Assembly (NCBI RefSeq): GCF_014467075.1
Contig: NZ_AP023027.1
Span: 2,173,501 to 2,237,500, forward strand
Direction of reading: 5' to 3'
From: Anaerostipes caccae L1-92
Lineage (GTDB): Bacteria > Bacillota > Clostridia > Lachnospirales > Lachnospiraceae
DNA: 64,000 nt
Below the pieces are notes generated by a model. It was given only the letters and a program-made list of their open reading frames with translations, had not been told where the DNA came from and did not search any database. A program made the position numbers and the translations under genes. Numbering within the stretch: the first letter of the stretch is position 1; the number at the start of each line of letters is the position of its first letter. Shown in pieces: positions 60,376-64,000 of the stretch.

Positions 60376-61466
60376 CTCAGCTCTTCCTCTAATACTTCCA
60401 TCATTTCTTCGTCGCTGACCGTGAGGTCAATACAGGCCTCCCCGATCCTTTTTAAAAGGATAAAACGGATATGTCCGCCTGCCATCTTCTTGTCGGATTT
60501 TGTTGTCTCAATGATCCGTTCCGGCGTCAGCCTGTCAAACCTTTGATCCAGGGAAAAGGCATCAAACAGCGCACATATTTCCTCTGTTTCTTTTTCAGAA
60601 ATCATACCGCGGTTTCTGGAGATCTTCAGGGCGAGACGGCACCCGATCGCCACACACTCTCCGTGGAGCAGTGAAAAATCCATCAGTGTCTCCACTGCAT
60701 GCCCCAGCGTATGTCCGAAGTTTAACAGAGCACGCTCTCCCTGCTCTTTCGGATCTGCCTCCACAACCTGCCGTTTGATATCACAGCTTTTTCGGATCAT
60801 CTCAAGCATTGTATCCGGATCTTTCGAGAGGATCTGATCTTTATGGTCTCTGATCCAGCAGTAATAAGCCTGATCTTTGATCAGACCATGTTTGATCACT
60901 TCTGCCATTCCGGAAACATACTCCCGGTCCGGAAGACTCTTCAGCGTATTTACATTAATATATACAAGCTTCGGCTGGTGAAAAGCTCCGATCATATTTT
61001 TATACTGGATAAAATCCACGCCGGTCTTTCCGCCAATGCTGCTGTCCACCTGGGAAAGCAGAGTCGTCGGAATCTGAATGAAATCGATCCCTCTTAAATA
61101 AGTCGCTGCGGCAAACCCGGCCATGTCTCCCGCCACACCGCCGCCCAGAGCCACAATCAGGTCCTTCCGGTCAAAATGATTCCGGATCAGCTGCTCATAT
61201 AAATGTTCCACGGTCTTTAACTGCTTGTGGGCTTCTCCGGCACTGAAGCTGAATGTGGTCACTTTCGTACAGACAGGGTTTAGCAAGTCATACAACTCTT
61301 TTAAATAGAGCGGCGCCACATTGCTCTCTGTCACAATGCACACTTTTCTGTTTAACAGTCCGGCCTCAGAGAGTGCCTCTGTCAGGTCATCAAAAGAGTC
61401 CCTGAAATAGATATCGTATATTTTTTTCCCCTGTTCCCTGACGCTAAGCTTACTCTCTTCCATCAT
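60372..61466 (-). CDS. aroB: 3-dehydroquinate synthase
   Basis: A protein of 364 residues. VALGGGVAGDMAGFAAATYL, PTTLLSQVDSSIGGKTGVD and NFGHTLGHAVE (metal His residues) are canonical. Second step of the shikimate pathway. The start at 61466 (MMEESKLS) has GAGGAG seven bases upstream and lies 17 bases inside the divIVA 3' end. Its location in a division cluster, away from other aro genes, is unusual. Confidence 0.95.
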   Translation of the reverse strand: MMEESKLSVREQGKKIYDIYFRDSFDDLTEALSEAGLLNRKVCIVTESNVAPLYLKELYDLLNPVCTKVTTFSFSAGEAHKQLKTVEHLYEQLIRNHFDRKDLIVALGGGVAGDMAGFAAATYLRGIDFIQIPTTLLSQVDSSIGGKTGVDFIQYKNMIGAFHQPKLVYINVNTLKSLPDREYVSGMAEVIKHGLIKDQAYYCWIRDHKDQILSKDPDTMLEMIRKSCDIKRQVVEADPKEQGERALLNFGHTLGHAVETLMDFSLLHGECVAIGCRLALKISRNRGMISEKETEEICALFDAFSLDQRFDRLTPERIIETTKSDKKMAGGHIRFILLKRIGEACIDLTVSDEEMMEVLEEELR

Positions 61467-62037
61467 ATTCAGGCTCCTCAGCAGCCGCTGCCTCTGTCTC
61501 TTCTTTTTTTGATTTCTTTGTGATCTCCAGATCATATACGGGATTTTTCAGATAATCCAGCTGCCCGTTGATAAACTGCATCATTCTGGATTTGTATGAC
61601 ACATAATCCCCGGTCAGTTTGTTGATCTGTTTTTCCAGAGAAGCGATCTCTTCCAGCTTTTCCTGGTTTTCTTTATCAAATGCCTCTCTCGCCTGCCTTG
61701 CAAAATCCTCGGCTTCTCTTCTGGCCTTTTCTAAGATCTCCCTGGCTTCCATCTCAGCCTGCTCTTCCATGGCTTTGGCCGCCTTATCGGCATTTGCGAT
61801 CGTCTCCTTGGAAGTTTCCTCCGCAAGCACCAGTGCCTTTTTCAATGACTCTTCGATGACACGGTAATGGTCGAGATTCTCTGTAAGGGCTGAGACTCTC
61901 TCTTTCAGTTCGTTATTTTCTTTGTAGACTTTCTCGTAATCTCTGGCCACTTCCTCCAGAAATTCATCGACTTCAATAGCTTTATAGCCAAATCCTCTTT
62001 TCAGTTCCTTACCTAATAACTCGATTGGTGTAATCAT
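61450..62037 (-). CDS. divIVA: DivIVA-domain cell division/polarity protein
   Basis: A protein of 195 residues. MITPIELLGKELKRGFGYKA and EVDEFLEEVARDYE form the membrane-sensing N-terminal domain; a long coiled coil (30-165) follows. It marks curved membrane at septa and poles. The start at 62037 has AGGAGG six bases upstream; the ATG two codons earlier touches that site. Confidence 0.92.
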   Translation of the reverse strand: MITPIELLGKELKRGFGYKAIEVDEFLEEVARDYEKVYKENNELKERVSALTENLDHYRVIEESLKKALVLAEETSKETIANADKAAKAMEEQAEMEAREILEKARREAEDFARQAREAFDKENQEKLEEIASLEKQINKLTGDYVSYKSRMMQFINGQLDYLKNPVYDLEITKKSKKEETEAAAAEEPEYDGRE

Positions 62038-62047
62038 GTGCATCCTC

Positions 62048-62800
62048 CTATTTATAAATTTGCAGCTTTACGTGAAACCTGCCCTTCTTCGTCTCTCTTC
62101 CCAGTTCCTGAAACCGGAATTTGCCGAATCCCCGGACAGATATAACGTCTTCTGGTTTTGCCTGGTAACTGTTCCTTGTCTCCATTTTCCCGCGGATGAA
62201 TACTTTCTGACTCTGAAATAAAGAAAGAGCCTTGCTCCTCGAGAGCCCGAAAGCCAGCCCCACAAGAGCATCCAGCCTTGGTGAAGACACAAATCCATCT
62301 TTTGTACTATATTCCTGCCAGTAATGAATTTCCTTAAAATCTACACCGACGGTTTCCACCTGTGTATTCCTGACCTTTGTAAGTTCCCGGCACAGGAATT
62401 CAGCCATATGTCTGAAACAGAAAACATAAGCCTCCCCGTCCGAAATTAAAATATCGCCGATCTGGTTTCTCTCGATCCCCAGATTCATGAGAGCACCGAG
62501 GTAATCCCTGTGGGTGAGCGTTTCTGCAAACTTCTTAAAAAGAGGCGAGATTTTGGCACACGCCAATGGAATCTCACCTTCATATCCAAACATCTCTTTT
62601 GAGCCGAACACAACAATACAGCGGTCATAATCTTCATGGCCGCCATAAAGTGATGCGTCTGCAAAAGAAAGTTCCTGTCTCATCTCATGAAAGAGGCTCT
62701 GTTCCCTCTCCGACAGAAACGGTGTATGGGTATACACTGAATTCATAAATGCAGTCTGAGCCAATTCCTCCAGTCGCTTTTTAAACAGCTGCTCGTCCAT
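62048..62800 (-). CDS. ylmH: YlmH-type S4 RNA-binding protein
   Basis: A protein of 250 residues. The C-terminal S4 domain (182-245: SRSKALSLFQSQKVFIRGK, PEDVISVRGFGKFRF) and the N-terminal YlmH domain (LGALMNLGIERNQIGDILIS) are clear. Recent work in Bacillus links YlmH to rescue of stalled ribosomes. It lies between sepF and divIVA. Confidence 0.92.
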   Translation of the reverse strand: MDEQLFKKRLEELAQTAFMNSVYTHTPFLSEREQSLFHEMRQELSFADASLYGGHEDYDRCIVVFGSKEMFGYEGEIPLACAKISPLFKKFAETLTHRDYLGALMNLGIERNQIGDILISDGEAYVFCFRHMAEFLCRELTKVRNTQVETVGVDFKEIHYWQEYSTKDGFVSSPRLDALVGLAFGLSRSKALSLFQSQKVFIRGKMETRNSYQAKPEDVISVRGFGKFRFQELGRETKKGRFHVKLQIYK

Positions 62801-62803
62801 GGC

Positions 62804-63334
62804 TTATTTTAACTGAGGTGAGATAATATTTTCATTCATGATCTCACTTCTCAAATCTCCATTGACCTCGATGCTGTCCGGTGCCGCAATAAAAATATTG
62901 TTGGAAACAGCCTGAAGGGAGCCGTCAATCGCATAGGTCGCTCCGCCCACAAAGTCGATGCTTCTCTGGGCAACCGTGAGTTCAACTCCTTCCAGATTGA
63001 TGACAACTGTCTTGCCTTCTTTCAGAAGATCTGCCGCCGTCTGGGCCTCTGCAAAATCCTGTGGCTTAATCACGTAAACTTCTACACCGTGACCGTTCAT
63101 GGATACCACTTTCCCGGAGCCGAAGCGGCGGGGTTTTGGATCTTTCGTCTCTCTGCTCGTGTATGTGATCGGTTCAATCACATTTGACTCTTCTCTGACC
63201 GTATCTTTTTTCCGGAAGAATGAGCGCCGTTCTGTATCCGGTTCTTCTTCCTCCTCTTCGTATTCGTCGTACTCATCATATTCTTCATCTTCCGTAAGCT
63301 TCATAAAATTCAACAGCTTATCCACTGCACCCAT
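62804..63334 (-). CDS. sepF: SepF, FtsZ-associated membrane anchor
   Basis: A protein of 176 residues. A short N-terminal amphipathic helix (VDKLLNFMKLTE) is followed by a very acidic linker (18-35, nearly all Asp/Glu/Tyr), then the SepF core (VYVIKPQDFAEAQTAADLLK, VINLEGVELTVAQRSIDFVG). It tethers FtsZ to the membrane. It lies three bases before ylmH. Confidence 0.95.
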   Translation of the reverse strand: MGAVDKLLNFMKLTEDEEYDEYDEYEEEEEEPDTERRSFFRKKDTVREESNVIEPITYTSRETKDPKPRRFGSGKVVSMNGHGVEVYVIKPQDFAEAQTAADLLKEGKTVVINLEGVELTVAQRSIDFVGGATYAIDGSLQAVSNNIFIAAPDSIEVNGDLRSEIMNENIISPQLK

Positions 63335-63349
63335 GCTCTTTATCCTCCA

Positions 63350-64000
63350 CTATTTGTTGTAGTCTCTTTCCCCAAAAATACCTGTTCCTACCCGCACCAT
63401 GGTAGAGCCTTCTTCCACCGCAACCTGATAATCATTCGTCATACCCATGGAAAGGATGTTCATAGCTATATTATCAAAGTTTTTCTCTTTGATGTCAACA
63501 AATAATTGCCGCATCCTTCTGAAATATACCCGGTTATTTTCTGGATTTTCCACGAATGGTGCGATCTGCATGAGTCCCTGCACCAAAACCCCCGGAAGCC
63601 TAGAAATTTCTTCCAGCGCACCGAAGAGCTCTTCTTCCATAAAGCCGGATTTTGTCTCTTCCCTTGCCAGGTTCACCTGGATCAGCACCGGCACCTGAAT
63701 CTTATGCTTTAAGGCTTCTTTGCTGATCTGCCGTGCCAGCTTTACAGAATCCACAGAGTGGACCAGCGCCACCTTATCCACTATATATTTTACTTTATTT
63801 GTCTGAAAATGGCCGATCATATGCCAGCGCACCGGAGACTTGATCTCCTCATATTTCTTCATGATTTCCTGGACCTTGTTTTCCCCGAAATCCATGACCC
63901 CGCAGTCCATCAGCTCCTCGATCATAGACAGAGGTTTTGTCTTGCTGACCGCGATCACAGTCACCTCTTTTGGATCTCTCCCCGCCTTTTCACAGGCAGC
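63350..64000 (-). CDS. YggS/PLPBP-family PLP homeostasis protein (5' end missing)
   Basis: The frame is open to the right edge; the visible part is 216 residues and begins AACEKAGRDPKEVTVIAVSK. The GTG at 63964 is an internal Val, not a start. The PLP Lys is in AVSKTKP; FGENKVQEIM, WHMIGHFQTNKVKYI and LSMGMTNDYQVAVEEGSTMV are diagnostic. It buffers intracellular PLP. It heads the conserved yggS-sepF-ylmH-divIVA cluster. Confidence 0.93.
   Translation of the reverse strand, partial: AACEKAGRDPKEVTVIAVSKTKPLSMIEELMDCGVMDFGENKVQEIMKKYEEIKSPVRWHMIGHFQTNKVKYIVDKVALVHSVDSVKLARQISKEALKHKIQVPVLIQVNLAREETKSGFMEEELFGALEEISRLPGVLVQGLMQIAPFVENPENNRVYFRRMRQLFVDIKEKNFDNIAMNILSMGMTNDYQVAVEEGSTMVRVGTGIFGERDYNK

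Overview
The window reads as a chromosomal stretch of a low-to-mid GC Gram-positive anaerobe of the Clostridia, most likely a butyrate-producing Lachnospiraceae. The evidence is a complete thl-crt-hbd-bcd-etfB-etfA butyrate operon, a glucitol PTS operon with gutM and a PRD regulator, c-di-GMP-I riboswitches, a sepF-ylmH-divIVA division cluster and Firmicutes-type promoters and ribosome binding sites. An Anaerostipes-like organism is my guess; nothing here fixes the genus. Most genes lie on the minus strand, so operons run from right to left.

Layout. 1-6433 (minus): a signalling operon with a DUF3783 protein, a PTS-EIIC domain fused to a c-di-GMP phosphodiesterase (EAL), an arginase-fold protein, a lone solute-binding lipoprotein and a Cache/PAS membrane sensor that runs off the left edge. 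6434-7827: about 1.4 kb with no convincing gene, made of nested palindromic repeats and two inverted copies of a roughly 0.3-0.4 kb element around a three-repeat orphan CRISPR remnant. 7828-10501: DUF1622 membrane protein, aminotransferase, nucleoid-associated protein. 10595-11935: a secreted PPEP/lethal-factor-like metalloprotease behind two tandem c-di-GMP-I riboswitches, each followed by a terminator, and a near-consensus promoter. 11964-15473: AraC regulator, HAD phosphatase, CPBP protease, XRE regulator. 15635-21536: butyrate operon. 21974-27876: DUF2000, Hsp20, and a metallophosphoesterase-scpA-scpB-ilvB-ilvN operon. 28057-33293: sorbitol uptake and oxidation. 33528-42559: cell wall and housekeeping genes (dacF, NUDIX, PBP, FtsW/RodA, U32 peptidase, zapA, ruvB, ruvA). 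42686-49749: mixed genes, including lrgAB, tRNA-Glu(CTC), an AbrB-type protein, a YedK/HMCES protein and a solitary phage tail-fibre gene. 49966-55491: metY with an ABC transporter that has two paralogous lipoproteins. 55500-64000: pnp, rpsO, proC, rluD-type, lspA, aroB, divIVA, ylmH, sepF and a yggS fragment.

The most interesting theme is c-di-GMP. A transporter-derived EAL phosphodiesterase and its sensory neighbours lie a few kilobases from a secreted protease whose leader carries two c-di-GMP aptamers in series. If the riboswitches are OFF switches, as many clostridial ones are, lowering c-di-GMP through the EAL protein would release the protease. That link is inference.

The second theme is non-coding repeats. 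One hairpin family (three 61-nt copies and one 70-nt variant) keeps its internal-loop sequence while its stems change together. A second family sits, in three of three cases, directly beyond the terminator of a minus-strand gene.
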